A stretch of 64,000 nt of DNA, taken from positions 23,681,173 to 23,745,172 of the forward strand of contig NC_066853.1 in NCBI RefSeq assembly GCF_001640805.2. The letters are read 5' to 3'. The translations under genes were made by a program, and so were the position numbers. Position 1 is the first letter of the stretch. Every line of letters begins with the position of its first letter. Shown here one piece after another: positions 50,451 to 61,219 of this stretch. The notes beneath the pieces were generated by a model. The model was not told where the DNA came from, did not search any database, and was given only the letters and a program-made list of their open reading frames with translations. This stretch comes from Lates calcarifer (taxonomy: Eukaryota; Chordata; Actinopteri; Centropomidae).

Positions 50451-50724
50451 AAATGAATCTAATAATACATTCAAATTGAACCACATGAAATAAAATAAAA
50501 TGTGAACATTCATGGGGATCTGTTCTTGAAAATGACTAGAGATCCTAACACCATTGTAAAGAGTGAATTCCTCTGATTGTAATGATGTGTGTATGGTGAT
50601 ACTGAGTATTGACTCAGAGGAAGCAGTGTGATGCTTGTTCATATCTGAATAATGAATTTGTATTCAGGTTCACCACTACTGTGCTGTCAACTCAACAAAC
50701 AACACTCACTCGTTTTTTTTTTTC

Positions 50725-51130
50725 TTGTTGTCAACAAATCCCATAAAAAAGACAAACAATAAGTTGATCTGACTAACAGGTACTGTGTACTCTGGGCAGC
50801 CCCAGCCTGATATATCTTATTCCTCTCTATCACTGAGCTCCACTGTGGTCCAAAAACTATTAACAACACATCAGTGAGCCACATGAGCCACTGCAGTTTA
50901 TTCTGAGTGGATCTCACATACACTGTCCTGCTGCCATAAATACTCAAAAGAGCACAACATATGTATTATCCCCTGCTAAAATAGCTCTCAACTTTATTCC
51001 TGTTTTGAGACATTAAAAACTCTAAATGATCTGTGTGTGTTTATAGGAGAACTTTTCAGTCCAGTCTTTGTAAAACCTGAAATATAAACAATATAAAATC
51101 TGGCTACTGTGAAAATACACAGTGAGGTAG
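50725..51130 (+). repeat. Dispersed repeat R1, copy 2
   Basis: Shares with 4785-5170 the segments TCAACAAATCCCAT, GCCTGAT-TTAT, GAGCTCCA and AACACATCAGTGA in the same order and orientation, so the two are copies of one interspersed fish repeat. No coding capacity is visible. The right-hand limit is approximate. Confidence 0.6.
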
Positions 51131-51528
51131 TGATGTGATAAAGGCTTTCATTGGATAGTCTTCCAACTACTGCAAAATGTTGTTGCATGTATTAACACAC
51201 ACACCGCATTCCAACTTATTTGTATGTAATCACTGTACTGCCTGTGTTTGAGTGTATGCCTGTTTTTGTGTTCAGGAATCAGGTCATATTTCAGCCTCCT
51301 GTTGTCCCAGTGATTCTCACTTCTAATGCCTGAAGGTGTAAACACTAAGTAGAATAGTGTGTGACTCTTCAAAGACATGCCCTTGGCAGCATGTAACGCA
51401 GAGCAAACTCTTTCTGGCCTAGTTGACTGAGACACTGACCGACTTTCTCCGCCTGACAGCTATTGGCAGGGGAGGATGGAAACTACACCGATGCACCGAG
51501 GCACACTGTCATCGCCAAACACACATAT

Positions 51529-51531
<3 letters not shown>

Positions 51532-51560
<29 letters not shown>
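51532..51560 (+). repeat. (CA)n microsatellite
   Basis: A pure CA dinucleotide run within an intron of clcn2. Confidence 0.9.
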
Positions 51561-51561
<1 letters not shown>

Positions 51562-52418
51562 TGTGCCAATGCACACGTAAACACTAGCGCAGTGTAAAAC
51601 TGAGGCCAAGCACTCTGCTGGCTTCTGTGGAGGAAGCATTGAGTGTACTGTATGTGTAAGTCACTGATGCAGCAGAGGATACCTCTGGACAAAAAAGGAA
51701 AAAAAAATGCCAAAAGATGAAGAACAAAAGACAATAAAGAAGAAGAAGAGAGGGATTTTCTTCTCATGGGGAGCCTACGCACAGTTACACTCAGGCATGT
51801 ACTTTCATCTGAGGGGGAGAGAGTAAAGGAAAGAGGGGGAGGGAGAGCACACCTCCCATCTCTCCACCAGCTTTCTTCTAGGAGCCCGTGGTCTCATTCA
51901 CAGCCGTGGAGGAGCCCTCGGGCTAAGGCAGGATAAAATAAGACATCCCTCAGTGCGCTAGCAACTGTTGCAGCCTGAATTATCCATGTTAGGTGACTCA
52001 CGCAGGCTACCCTGAAGTACCACCTTCACAAGCTACAGTGAGTGGAGAGCCTGAATAATATCAGAATTTATTCTGCAGTCACAGCAAATGGGAATACCTG
52101 TCAGAAGAACCAGATGGGCAAAAACAATGACTCACAATGTTTGAATTTATTTGAAGTTTCTATCGACTTTTGTGGCAAAGCTGATTTGTGTTTATGTGGT
52201 ACCTGTATATGGTGAAAAAAGCTTCTTTTTTTTTATTACTTTCAAATAGGGAATTATTTATAAAGGACTATAATGCTGTAAGTTAATTGTTAGAAATCTT
52301 TAAAAAAATTATGGTTTTTAATTAATTTCCTTTTTTGGTTTTGAAAAAAACACTATATTCCCAAATCCTGCCCATATGTTTTTATGAAACCAGAAAAGGA
52401 CCACCAGTCAAAACTTAC

Positions 52419-52503
52419 CCAATAACAGCAAAAGCAGGAAGTTCCTGGAGGTCAAAAGGAAAGTCTAACCGGAAACGGGTTTTAAACAGGGCTGTGATGG
52501 TCT
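52419..52503 (-). CDS. clcn2: clcn2 exon: [10 protein letters not shown] to AFAVIG, loop I-J and helix J start
   Basis: This 85-bp exon reads (E)[19 protein letters not shown]...AFAVIG. It covers the loop after helix I and the start of helix J. The acceptor is CCTCCAG (52510-52504) and the donor is GG|GTAAGT. It begins by completing the glutamate split from the previous exon and leaves two bases of a glycine that the next exon completes with C. Confidence 0.95.
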
Positions 52504-53526
52504 CTGGAGGAAGTGGAAATACAGCAAGAGTTAGGAAGGAGAGCAAAATACTGTCAAAACAATCATCAAAATCATGCAGCTCTTGCAAACAGATGCAGTG
52601 CACTGTACAGGTGTTACAGCTGTTCAGGTTCTGTCCCTAATGGAAGGTAACGAATGAGAAGTAAACAAAAAGTCCAGCTCATTGTTGAGGTGATTACTGG
52701 AACATCTAATCTAACATAGACAGACCACAGTGTTGGAAACAGAGGGGTGGAGAAAATGTTGTGAAAAAACTGTTTAACAAGAGCACTGGAAATCCTGAAG
52801 GAGCCATTTAATTGGCTGTGAGTCTGAACCTCTGCCTCTACAAACTGAGACTCAGTTATACTGCAGTAGAAACAAATTTCCATTTTTGGTGTCTTCTTGC
52901 TACCCTCCACCATCAATTATCCTTATTTTACTGCCTTCATGTACAACAACAGCTCAAGCATTTTCATCCGCTGCTGATCAACAGCCCATTTTCACCACAG
53001 ACAATTTGACATGTCATAGCAAGAAAAGCACTGGTGTAATTAATTAATAACATTAATGACAGCTCAGGTCCAATGCCATGCTAATTTGAATAAAAGGAAA
53101 GCAAAGGAAAGTAGCTCCACCTGCACTTTTCCTACTATGCCATATCAAAACGTCTGCTGTAAAAAAAAAAAAAAAAAGATCTACTTTTAGCACTGATTTT
53201 CTATGAGAGCTTGATAAGACAGATGTGTGGCTAAAATAGAGCACATCTGCTCTACATCATCTGCTCTACGCACATCGTCTGCTTTATGTTCACCAATAAG
53301 ATTTGTTGAACACATCACTGCAAGCAGCCTATGATCTGTGCTGCTGATTTTGCAACTGCAGCTGCTGAGCTGTGAAGGTTATTGGAGAACATTAACACCG
53401 GGTGCATCGTTGTTTGAGTTCTGTATAAACAATCAACAGAAAGCACAAACCTCCAATACAAAAAAATCTACTTGTGTTACATGGAGCTTTTTCTCAACTT
53501 CATTATTTGTGTTTATTATTTGTTAC
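52504..53526 (-). other. clcn2: clcn2 intron
   Basis: Non-coding, 1.0 kb. It has an A17 run at about 53161-53177. No transposon or gene signature was recognised. Confidence 0.7.
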
Positions 53527-53652
53527 CTTCGTCTCTGTTCCAAACAGCCAGTACTCTGAAGATGAAGGCACTGAAGGTAGCAGCAAAGAAACCTCTCCAA
53601 TAGTTCCTCACCGCAAAGAATGTGGATGTTACTTCAATACTGAACAACACTC
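53527..53652 (-). CDS. clcn2: clcn2 exon: helices [10 protein letters not shown] to NRDE
   Basis: This 126-bp exon completes the PIGG glycine and reads [20 protein letters not shown]...[11 protein letters not shown]. The stretch is nearly identical across vertebrate ClC-1/ClC-2 and forms helices H and I, part of the dimer interface. The acceptor is TTCCAG after a TG repeat and the donor is GAAG|GTAACA. Losing this exon (126 = 42 codons) would keep the frame but remove dimer-interface helices. Confidence 0.96.
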
Positions 53653-53664
53653 CTGGAACGCACG

Positions 53665-53710
<46 letters not shown>

Positions 53711-53998
53711 AAAGTCTAAGTCACAGTACAAAAATAAATCCTTAATTTGGACAACTCATGTAATGTAGTGATGAGTAGTGCAGGGTCACAAGGAATAAAC
53801 ATATGACAGTCTATATAGGAATATACAAGATCACAATTAAGCTAACTTTCTGGGCATACAGAATCCCTGTGACTATATTTAACTTTATGAGTAATGATGA
53901 TGACAATTTTCTTTATTTCTTTTGAGAACCACCATAACATGTTTCTAACTGGTTTATGTGCAAACATACACCTTTAAGCTTCTCTTTTCTAAACTCAC
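53653..53998 (-). other. clcn2: clcn2 intron with TG-repeat acceptor
   Basis: Non-coding, 346 bp. On the coding strand the last 60 bases are almost wholly (TG)n with some CG steps, then TTCCAG. No pyrimidine tract longer than a few bases is present. Nothing else was seen. Confidence 0.8.
53661..53709 (+). repeat. (CA)n microsatellite at a 3' splice site
   Basis: A CA/CG-repeat run on the plus strand, equal to (TG)n on the clcn2 coding strand, ending 8 bases before the exon start at 53652. Its length is likely to vary between individuals. Confidence 0.92.
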
Positions 53999-54077
53999 CT
54001 CCTATGGGGGCAGCAAAACAGCAGCCCACTCCTACAGCACAGGCTGCTGCCAGCATCTCAATATTCCTCGACTCATT
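53999..54077 (-). CDS. clcn2: clcn2 exon: helix G, NESRN to AAPIG
   Basis: This 79-bp exon reads [15 protein letters not shown]...CCFAAPIG and leaves one base of the next glycine. It encodes helix G and the start of helix H. The acceptor is TTTCAG at 54083-54078 and the donor is GAG|GTGAGT. NESRN and AAPIGG are the ClC-2 versions; ClC-1 has a different loop and GTPLGG, so this exon is the clearest evidence for paralogue group 2. It begins in phase 0, which accepts either the helix F exon or a microexon as its partner. Confidence 0.96.
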
Positions 54078-54431
54078 CTGAAACACACATGCACACATGG
54101 ATTATATTTCAGTCAGTCTTTGGTACACCGAACCATTAACAGTATGTAGCCCAAAGAACAGAAGCCAACAAGTCTTTAAAGAAAAAAGTTGATAAATTAG
54201 CTCTATGTTTTAACTCCAGTGAAATAACATCTGTAACTGTTCACACAATACTAGACTGTTGATGTAGGAAAATAATAATGAGATTCTCATCAAATGAGGA
54301 GTTGCAGTCTAACACACAGCAAGAGCCATACAGAAGAACAAATGAAAAGACTGAGCTGCGTGACTGCAGGATCACAGAGCATCATGGGAAATGGAGGTGT
54401 TTTTTTTTTTTACATGGCTGATCCTACTTAC
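54078..54431 (-). other. clcn2: clcn2 intron after microexon B
   Basis: Non-coding, 354 bp. It ends in ATGTGTGTTTCAG, a short TG-rich acceptor, and has an A10 run (minus strand) about 20 bases after the microexon donor. Nothing else was seen. Confidence 0.65.
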
Positions 54432-54455
54432 CTTCATTCCAATGAGACTGGCTTC
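54432..54455 (-). CDS. clcn2: clcn2 candidate microexon B (EASLIGMK)
   Basis: Seen in sequence: a 24-bp segment reading EASLIGMK with a perfect donor, AAG|GTAAGT (54431-54426), acceptor TTGAAG (54461-54456), and CACTAAC, a near-ideal branch point, about 30 bases upstream. It is phase 0 on both sides. It is a diverged duplicate of the segment at 55707-55730, including parts of its flanks. Inference: an alternative cassette or mutually exclusive partner of microexon A, changing the loop between helix F and helix G. Its donor is much stronger than that of microexon A. If it is never spliced in, it would be a decayed exon, but the conserved frame argues against that. Confidence 0.62.
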
Positions 54456-55706
54456 CTTCAAGCAGCATGGCAGTGATAAAGCGAGGTTAGTGTGTCTGTG
54501 TGTGTGTGTGTGTTTTGCTTTGACTTAAAACTCTGTGGCTTATCTTGGTCTTACAAACTTACAGTGTGAAACTCTGAGTAGCATGCAGTACTGCTGTTCA
54601 CACACACACACAAACACACACACACACACACATACAGAGAGAGATGGTGACAGAGTAATAAAAAAAGGGGTGGTCAAAAATATTGCAAATACAGCTTACA
54701 CTGCAAAGCATCTTCATCCTAAATAAATATTTTACAAATCTGTCAGAAGGTTGGAATATTTCTTCAGAGTTATATGACATATGTTGGATTTTTTCTTGGG
54801 TGCACTAGAGCAGTTTATTCTAACACTCATAAAACTGTGGTTAAAAACATCTCAGGATTTGTTTTTCCACAACTATCTTTAGCTGTGGCCCTCAAGTGGA
54901 CTGTTGGGCATTCAAACACTTCAACGCTTCATGCTATTATAGTTTTGTAATATTATTCTATTCTTAATTTTTTCTGTACAAGTGTTCCCAGGAAACTCTC
55001 TTCAATTAGAAATTGGGCATACAATACTTTGAGTGCATTGAGTTTGTAGGTGTGTGCTGTGATATTTTCAATACCATTAGCATAACAAACTAGAGAACAC
55101 TAAAAATGTGGCCCAAGTCAAAAAGATGGACAAGAAAACTTTTTTTTACTTTTTTTTGTAACCGAACTGAAGTCAAACAAGGGTTTGTCACTTTGTTGGG
55201 AAAAGCCATGAATGTGACTTGTACGACAGATCTGGACTACTCATGAAATTCTAAAACTTGTGTTTCGTAAATCATTTGTACTACATGTGCCACCAAGGAC
55301 CAAATCTATTCATACTCATGTTTTTTGCATGAGACCCATTACTCAAACTCACAGGCGTATTTTTAAATTGATCACCAAGTTTCCAGACACCAATTATGTC
55401 AGGCTGCTGGTTGGGGAAATGTTCAGAAAATGATGCACAAGACTATTTGGGAGTGATAAAAAAACAAAGGTTCCAAATATTGTTGAGTTTGAGTATTTCA
55501 CTCAGTGTAAACATCATACACAGCAGTGATGAAGAGTTACAACAAGCAACACAAAAGGAGAATACTTTACTTTAAAGAGTTAAAACATGTTTCTGAGACT
55601 GGATACTAAAATAAATAGTTATAGTTTGAATTTTTACAGAGTGAATCAGTTTGACAAGATGGGACACGGACTGCAGAGCATGCTGGGAATTATGTGATCA
55701 AATTAC
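54456..55706 (-). other. clcn2: clcn2 intron between the two microexons
   Basis: Non-coding, 1.25 kb. Next to each microexon there is similar flanking sequence (see findings). (CA/TG)n tracts lie at about 54488-54514 and 54598-54631. Nothing else was recognised. Confidence 0.6.
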
Positions 55707-55730
55707 CTTAATCCCTATAAGACCAGGCTC
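55707..55730 (-). CDS. clcn2: clcn2 candidate microexon A (EPGLIGIK)
   Basis: Seen in sequence: a 24-bp segment reading EPGLIGIK, bounded by acceptor CCGAAG (55736-55731) and donor AAG|GTAATT (55706-55701), with a pyrimidine-rich stretch and a CTTAAC branch-point-like site upstream. It starts and ends in phase 0, exactly matching the phase at the IYE/NESRN junction. A second segment at 54432-54455 shares 16 of 24 bases and 5 of 8 residues; three central codons (L, I, G) differ only at synonymous sites. Inference: an alternatively included exon that would add 8 residues to the loop between helices F and G. The acceptor is AAG rather than CAG, so use in transcripts remains unproven. Confidence 0.6.
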
Positions 55731-56617
55731 CTTCGGGTGGCATGGGAGTGAGAAACAAAGTTAAGCTTAAGGACAGATGAATTGCTGTTAATACTAACTG
55801 TGTAAGTCATTGTAAGATTTAACAATCATTTTGTTCAACTTAATTAACAAAGCAGTGTTTAGCACCAAAATTTACACTCAATGAACTGACATTCATAGCA
55901 TTTTTTTTCAATTATATGTGATCCAGTGAGAGTCCTTCTCAAACAATGGCACACTCCACATGTGTGTGTAGAGCACTTGCCCCTGTTTTTTTAAAGTATA
56001 GTATGCTATCTAAAAGCATGCTGAAACGAGAAGCTGGGATTTTACAGCCCACAGGCCACATTAGCATACTGTACTTCAAACTCTGAAGAGGACGAACTAC
56101 TGCTGCAGAGGGACACTTCACACACACACACACACTCTCAGCATTAATATGCCATAAAATGCAGCACAACACTCTAGAGGGAGTGGAGAGTGGGAAAGAG
56201 TAACAGAGGGTTACTAGGAGACAATGAGGATGATGATGAATATTGCATAAAAGGTAGATAAAAACAAAAATGGGCAGATTGAAAAAAATTAAAAACTGAT
56301 AAATTAAGCGAGGGTTGTAAAATAATGCCTGTTTTTCTCTAAATGGAGAGATTGAGCCTCTCCTCCCAGACATTGTGATGATAAAAAGCTGTGTCCAAGA
56401 GGTGAGAAATTTCTTAGAATATATGATATTGAACTGTTAAATGCTCATGTACCAACTGATGGTGAGTACATGAGGTAGCAGGAGAGCAATATCAATGACA
56501 TTTCAATAACAGATTTAATGCTACACTATCACTGTTCTGTAAGTTTCTGAATATGTTTTATATATTGTAACTATATATTTGACTATGTTTTATGTATGTT
56601 ATGTTCATGTATGTATA

Positions 56618-56668
56618 TGTTTTGATTGGACGCAGGGCAAGTTCCCCTTCAGGGACAATAAAGTTAAA
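56618..56668 (+). mobile_element. LINE 3' tail fragment
   Basis: GTTCCCCTTCAGGGACAATAAAGTT is the signature 3' end of fish non-LTR retrotransposons (TTCCCC...GGGA-ATAAAGT). No coding part remains, so it is a short 5'-truncated relic in plus orientation. Confidence 0.55.
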
Positions 56669-56984
56669 GCTGATCTTTTCTGACTCACTGGTTTTGAAAT
56701 TTATCTAGAGAACAAAAAACCTACTATAACCATCACATATGGATGTAATGTATGGTTTTCTACAGTTTATATAGTTATAGTTCTTTAAAACCACTGAGAG
56801 TGAATAACAATGACCATCTCATGACAATACAGTGTTCTGCTGGGAATGACATGTACCACCCACTTAAACAATGAAGACCAAGTTGAATGGGCAATGTTTA
56901 GGTAGATGGTCAATGGTAGCATCCAGATGAAGATGGAGGACCCAGCAGAAGACTGTATTGTAATGAGATCATCAATGTTCTTCA

Positions 56985-57036
56985 GTTCTCCTGTCAGTGG
57001 TTTTAATGTTGTGGCTAATCAGTGATCAGTGTATAG
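56985..57036 (+). repeat. Dispersed repeat end (GGTTTTAATGTTGTGGCT)
   Basis: The sequence around GGTTTTAATGTTGTGGCTAATCAGTG is matched by a diverged copy at about 32908-32940 (GGTTTTAAAGTTGTGGCTGATTGG). Two copies of the same end within one window show that it is a dispersed element. The family is not established. Confidence 0.5.
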
Positions 57037-58334
57037 ACATGTTTTAGACCATTTCTGTTACTCTACTCTCTCTCTCTGAACAATGGATGGCCAATTGAGC
57101 TGATCCTCCAAACCACCTCTGCATAAAGATGGCTTTTGCCAGTGCAGCTGCCTACATAACACTTTTTTTTCTTTAGCTCATGGTCATATTGTGGATGCAG
57201 TGTAGGGATTTTTGCAGCTCTGGCGCATACCCTTCAGTCAGTCCCACTGCCCTCTGTACTCTATCTTCAAACTGTCCCATCTTCCCACCATTTCATCTCC
57301 CAAGAGAGGTGCTCACATCTTCAGAAAAAGAGAGATGAGAGGCAAGATTTTATCTGCCTTCCTCCAGTTCTCGGACTTCTCTCCCAAACGATGGAAAGGA
57401 TGGAGAAGAAGAAGGAGGAGGAGATGATGAAGAAGAAAATGATTTTGCTTTCCTTTTCACCTGATCGATATGCATCTTTTCTATCCCACTTTTTTACTTC
57501 TCTTCCTTTCCCCTACTGACATTCTCATCTTCATTGCTGCAAAGTTAGTTTTGAAGATAAATAAGATGCAATTTGTTGACAAATAACAGACTGATAAAAC
57601 ATTTATAAACTGGGTTATTACTGGCTGCTGGCTTTACAAGGGATGAAAGAAATAGATCCCTAAGGAAAAAGAGAAAAAAAAATGCACTTTGCATCATTGA
57701 GCACGGCTATTTTTCTACTTTTCTTAGCTAAACAAGTGATCTAGGGACAAACAGAGGCCAACTGGCAAAAGCTTTCTCTCAGGTGAGAAAATACAGTGAG
57801 TGTTTGCTCTCTGCTCAGAGCCATCAACAGACCAGTCAGAAACAGACACACATACTGTACTCAAAAAAGAGTCTGTACCATTCCATTGTTCCAAGCAGCA
57901 TCATTGTCACTGAAATCATTTCCTATACTCACCTTCAGTCTCATTTTCTCTTTTTCTTCTTCTTGCCTAGCCTCTCTCTTTCATTCCCACTCTCTCAAAC
58001 ACCTTCTCAAACAATGTCAGCTCTCAACCTGCTCCTCTTGGCCTTTAAAAACACCTCTCTTGGCTTTTGTTTTATTTAATTTCCTCCCCTTTACTCTCAG
58101 TCTCAGAGAGAATTCTGTGAGCACTGCCTGAAGATATCACTGGCTGCTGTTGAGATCCATCTTTGAGGATCTAAATCACTCAAGCAGCTCTGCATAAAAG
58201 CACCAACCTCTGTGTATGTTCATACAATTTGCTCCTACAAATACAACGAACTAACACAACTACTGAAACTGAAGATGGACTTATTGCACAAGCCACATTC
58301 AGAGTCCTTACAAAACTAATGCTCATGTATTGTG

Positions 58335-58430
58335 CTATCCAAGCAGGGTTGAATCAAGGGCAACTGGACTTGGATGTAGATACTTGAGGACGTCTCTCCT
58401 GTCATCCAAGAGGCTTCTTCAGTTCTTCTG
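58335..58430 (-). repeat. Dispersed teleost repeat with CTGAAGAAGCCTCTTGGATG core
   Basis: On the minus strand this reads a CTGAAGAAGCCTCTTGGATG core followed by a CTTCAAG-like stretch, a sequence found scattered in many fish genomes. I recognise the core from memory of fish genomic sequence and cannot assign a formal family name. The ends are approximate. Confidence 0.5.
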
Positions 58431-59144
58431 TCTTCAAGCATCTACAACCAACAAGTCCTGTTTCCCTCTATTCAATCCTTCTTTCATAGCTATGACATGG
58501 ATGACTGAGAATCTTCACATCCTTAAGTATTGTGAGCTGCAATATTGCATATTTTGCCATATGAGCTTGGTGAGCAAGTGACAGTGTTGAATGGGCCATT
58601 TTGCTGCAGCATTCCTTAATATAGTCATGGAGGGCAGCAATGAGGTTTAAAAAAGGCCCATAATGTGTTTGTCATATAAAAATAATCTAAAGTACAAATA
58701 AAGCACAAAAAGATGCTATGTGAACCTCTGGATTGTTAATGCACTAACCCTACTTAAAATACTTTATACTTTGTGATAGATAATGCTGTATTTGCATATT
58801 TACTACAGGCAGCCCAGTGTCTTGTTTCTTTGTTAAATGATGTTCATGCTAGCACCTTTTTAGGGAGAATATTAACTGTTGAGAAAAATATTAGTTTCTC
58901 TAACCTTGACCAACAGGATGGGGGAACCTGTATACCTGAGAGGCAAAAAAGGTTGCAAAGCACTTTCCGCTGCTTATTAAACTTATTGCTTTGAGAGAAC
59001 AGCAACAAGGGAAGGTGACTCAGATGAGTGTATCATATTTATCAACTCAGATACTTGGTCATCATGATTTTGGCAGCGGGACAGAAAACAAAGTTGTTTC
59101 TAACAATTTCTGGTGCATGGCAGATACAGTGTATATGAAAAATC

Positions 59145-59147
<3 letters not shown>

Positions 59148-59175
<28 letters not shown>
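59148..59175 (+). repeat. A(28) homopolymer
   Basis: An uninterrupted run of A on the plus strand, T on the clcn2 coding strand, inside the intron after the helix F exon. Possibly a retroposon tail, but no body is recognisable beside it. Confidence 0.9.
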
Positions 59176-59177
<2 letters not shown>

Positions 59178-59313
59178 TGAATTGGTGTTTTAATGTAAAG
59201 TTTTGCCAGTAAAACACTGTGAAATCAAGTGAGCAGTTGGTCAAAATTAAAAAAAGAGTAAAAGAAAAAGTGAGAGGAAGGACGACAATATTAATAAAGA
59301 TGACAATATTTAC

Positions 59314-59391
59314 CTCATAAATTCCTCCAAACAGAGACATGAACTTGCTGAGGAGAGCAGCACACAAACTGGCGATGTGTACGAATGGACC
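59314..59391 (-). CDS. clcn2: clcn2 exon: helix F, GPFVHIA to FGGIYE
   Basis: This 78-bp exon encodes exactly 26 residues, [13 protein letters not shown]...SLFGGIYE, which is helix F with its GP cap. It begins and ends in phase 0. The acceptor is TGTCAG at 59397-59392 and the donor is GAG|GTAAAT. In human ClC-2 the next residues are NESRN (the exon at 54077), so the reference junction is IYE-NESRN. Here the intron that follows contains two candidate in-frame microexons. A run of 28 A (T on the coding strand) lies 138 bases into that intron. Confidence 0.96.
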
Positions 59392-61219
59392 CTGACAGGA
59401 GGAAAAGAAAGACATAAAACACTAAAGGTGCAAACAATACAAACATTGCAAGTTAAGAAGCACACAACTGTTTAAAATATATCAGCAACAACAAAGTCTA
59501 CAGTGAATATTAAAATTCAGGGGATGGAGTTCAAAGTGGAACTAACAGGATTAAAAGTGAGAGCATCAGAAAAGTGATGTTCAAGTTAAAGGAAGTGAGA
59601 GGCCTGCGCTGAATCCAAACTGTGGATGCTGTTGCAGCTGTACATAACCAAAAGGGCCTGAGGCTTGTGCGTGTGTATGTGTACGTGTGTGTTTGTGGGG
59701 AGAAAAGATATTTTCCGGAGAGTATGTCTTCAGGCTAGGCAGTCTTTTGGGGGATGCCATACTTACCTGAAAATGTTTTTGCTAAAAGACTGAGGAATCT
59801 ACACTACATTATCCACACATAGACACATACTAAAGTACAAGACATAAACAACATCTGCATAGTGAATTTGGGGATGCCACATTTTCCAGAAAATAACTCT
59901 TCTACCTCCCTTTGGGTTTAGAGAAGGTCCCAAGTTAGCACTGCACCTCCTTTCTTTCACCTTTTTTTCACTTTTCCAGATTTAACACTCATTGCTCTCT
60001 ACCTGAACCTGAGCATATCGGCCCACTGTGTGCCATTTAGCTCTGGGATGTTTGAATGTAATTTTCTCTCTGGACTTCTAAATGTATTGAGTACTTCAAG
60101 TTTTCCAGTCCTGGGTGTTTGGTGCAGCATGTACTAACATAGCATGCTAGCATCAAATGAAAATAAAACAATATGCCTCATTATCCCCTCAAAATATGAA
60201 GCTGCAGGCTACACGAAGCTGAACTTATAAAAGTGTTTTTACATAACTTACCCTGATAACTGTGTTGATAAGTTACACAAATTATGTTTGCTCACATCTG
60301 GCTCAGAGCTCACCCTGAACTGAGAAATGAACTGATCATTTCAGGAAGTGATTCAGTTCAGTTCATTCACCCATAAGATTTGTTGTGAACAAATTGCTCA
60401 CGAACTCATTCCAGTAGAAAATACTTTGGACCAGCACTAGTGCCACTTATGAATCATTTGTAATTCGTGCAGCAGGGATGTAGGGGACTGGAATGCGAAT
60501 GAGCTGGGGAGGGTGATGTTTGCTTTCATGTATTGTAGCATGTAAGTTCGAAAGCTGCTGCTAAACCTGACCCACACCGAGTCTTACAACCTTCTCTATG
60601 CCTCACTTTGACCTACATGGGTATTTGATGACTAATAATGACTGGAACTGAAGCTGCAGACAGCTGGTATTCTTCTCTGATATTGACGGTTTATTTTGGA
60701 TTTTGTGTAAGCTGGCATTCAAAGCTGCAGGCGGCCTGGTGCCAGTCTGGGTTTTGTATTTGATCACAAAGATTGAATGCTGTGAATCACTGAAACTGTG
60801 TCACCAAACAACATACAGTAGCTGTTGAATGTGGGTCAGCACTTGAGTTTTCCTGGCATTGCTAACATAATAAAGTGTGAAGTGGAAAATAAAGTGGAAA
60901 ATGGATTTTATCAGCAATAATGGGATGTACCTGTAAGATGAGTTTCTGTTCACTTGCATATTTTAATTGTGCTCACACACAGAAAACATGAAAGCATGTA
61001 TGAGTAATTTTGCCTGGTAGGTTGTCACCAACACTCATTTGAGCAGCCTGTATTTTGACTCCATCTTATGAGTCACATATGGTATTGACTGACTCATTGA
61101 TGGACAAAGTTGTCAGCTTGTGCTGTGTGTGGGTGTGTGTGTGTTACATGTCCCAGCATAGTATGTCTTTCCATTCAAGACTATTTGTTTGTGTGTGTGT
61201 GTGTGTGTTCATGTGTTAC
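59392..61219 (-). other. clcn2: clcn2 intron
   Basis: Non-coding, 1.8 kb. It has a (TG/CA)n tract at 61190-61209 close to the donor. At about 60300-60440 there is a GAACTGA/TTCAGTTCAGTTCATT-rich segment that looks like a dispersed fish repeat, though I cannot name its family. No gene was seen. Confidence 0.65.

Larger units (their letters stand above)
48749..52418 (-). other. clcn2: clcn2 intron
   Basis: Non-coding, 3.7 kb. It contains the dispersed repeats at 50365-50450 and 50725-51130, and a CA repeat at 51532-51560. The block 51830-52080 is more GC-rich and complex than its surroundings; it has no coding frame and I cannot assign a role. A (GA)4 run abuts the acceptor of the next exon. 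Confidence 0.65.
55731..59313 (-). other. clcn2: clcn2 intron between helix F exon and microexon A
   Basis: Non-coding, 3.6 kb. It contains the A28 run, the 58335-58430 repeat, the 56620-56668 LINE tail and a dispersed repeat near 56990-57035 (all listed separately), and a purine-rich stretch at 57405-57440. No other gene signal was seen; the open frames at 57783-58131 and 55939-56373 show no family resemblance. Confidence 0.65.
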
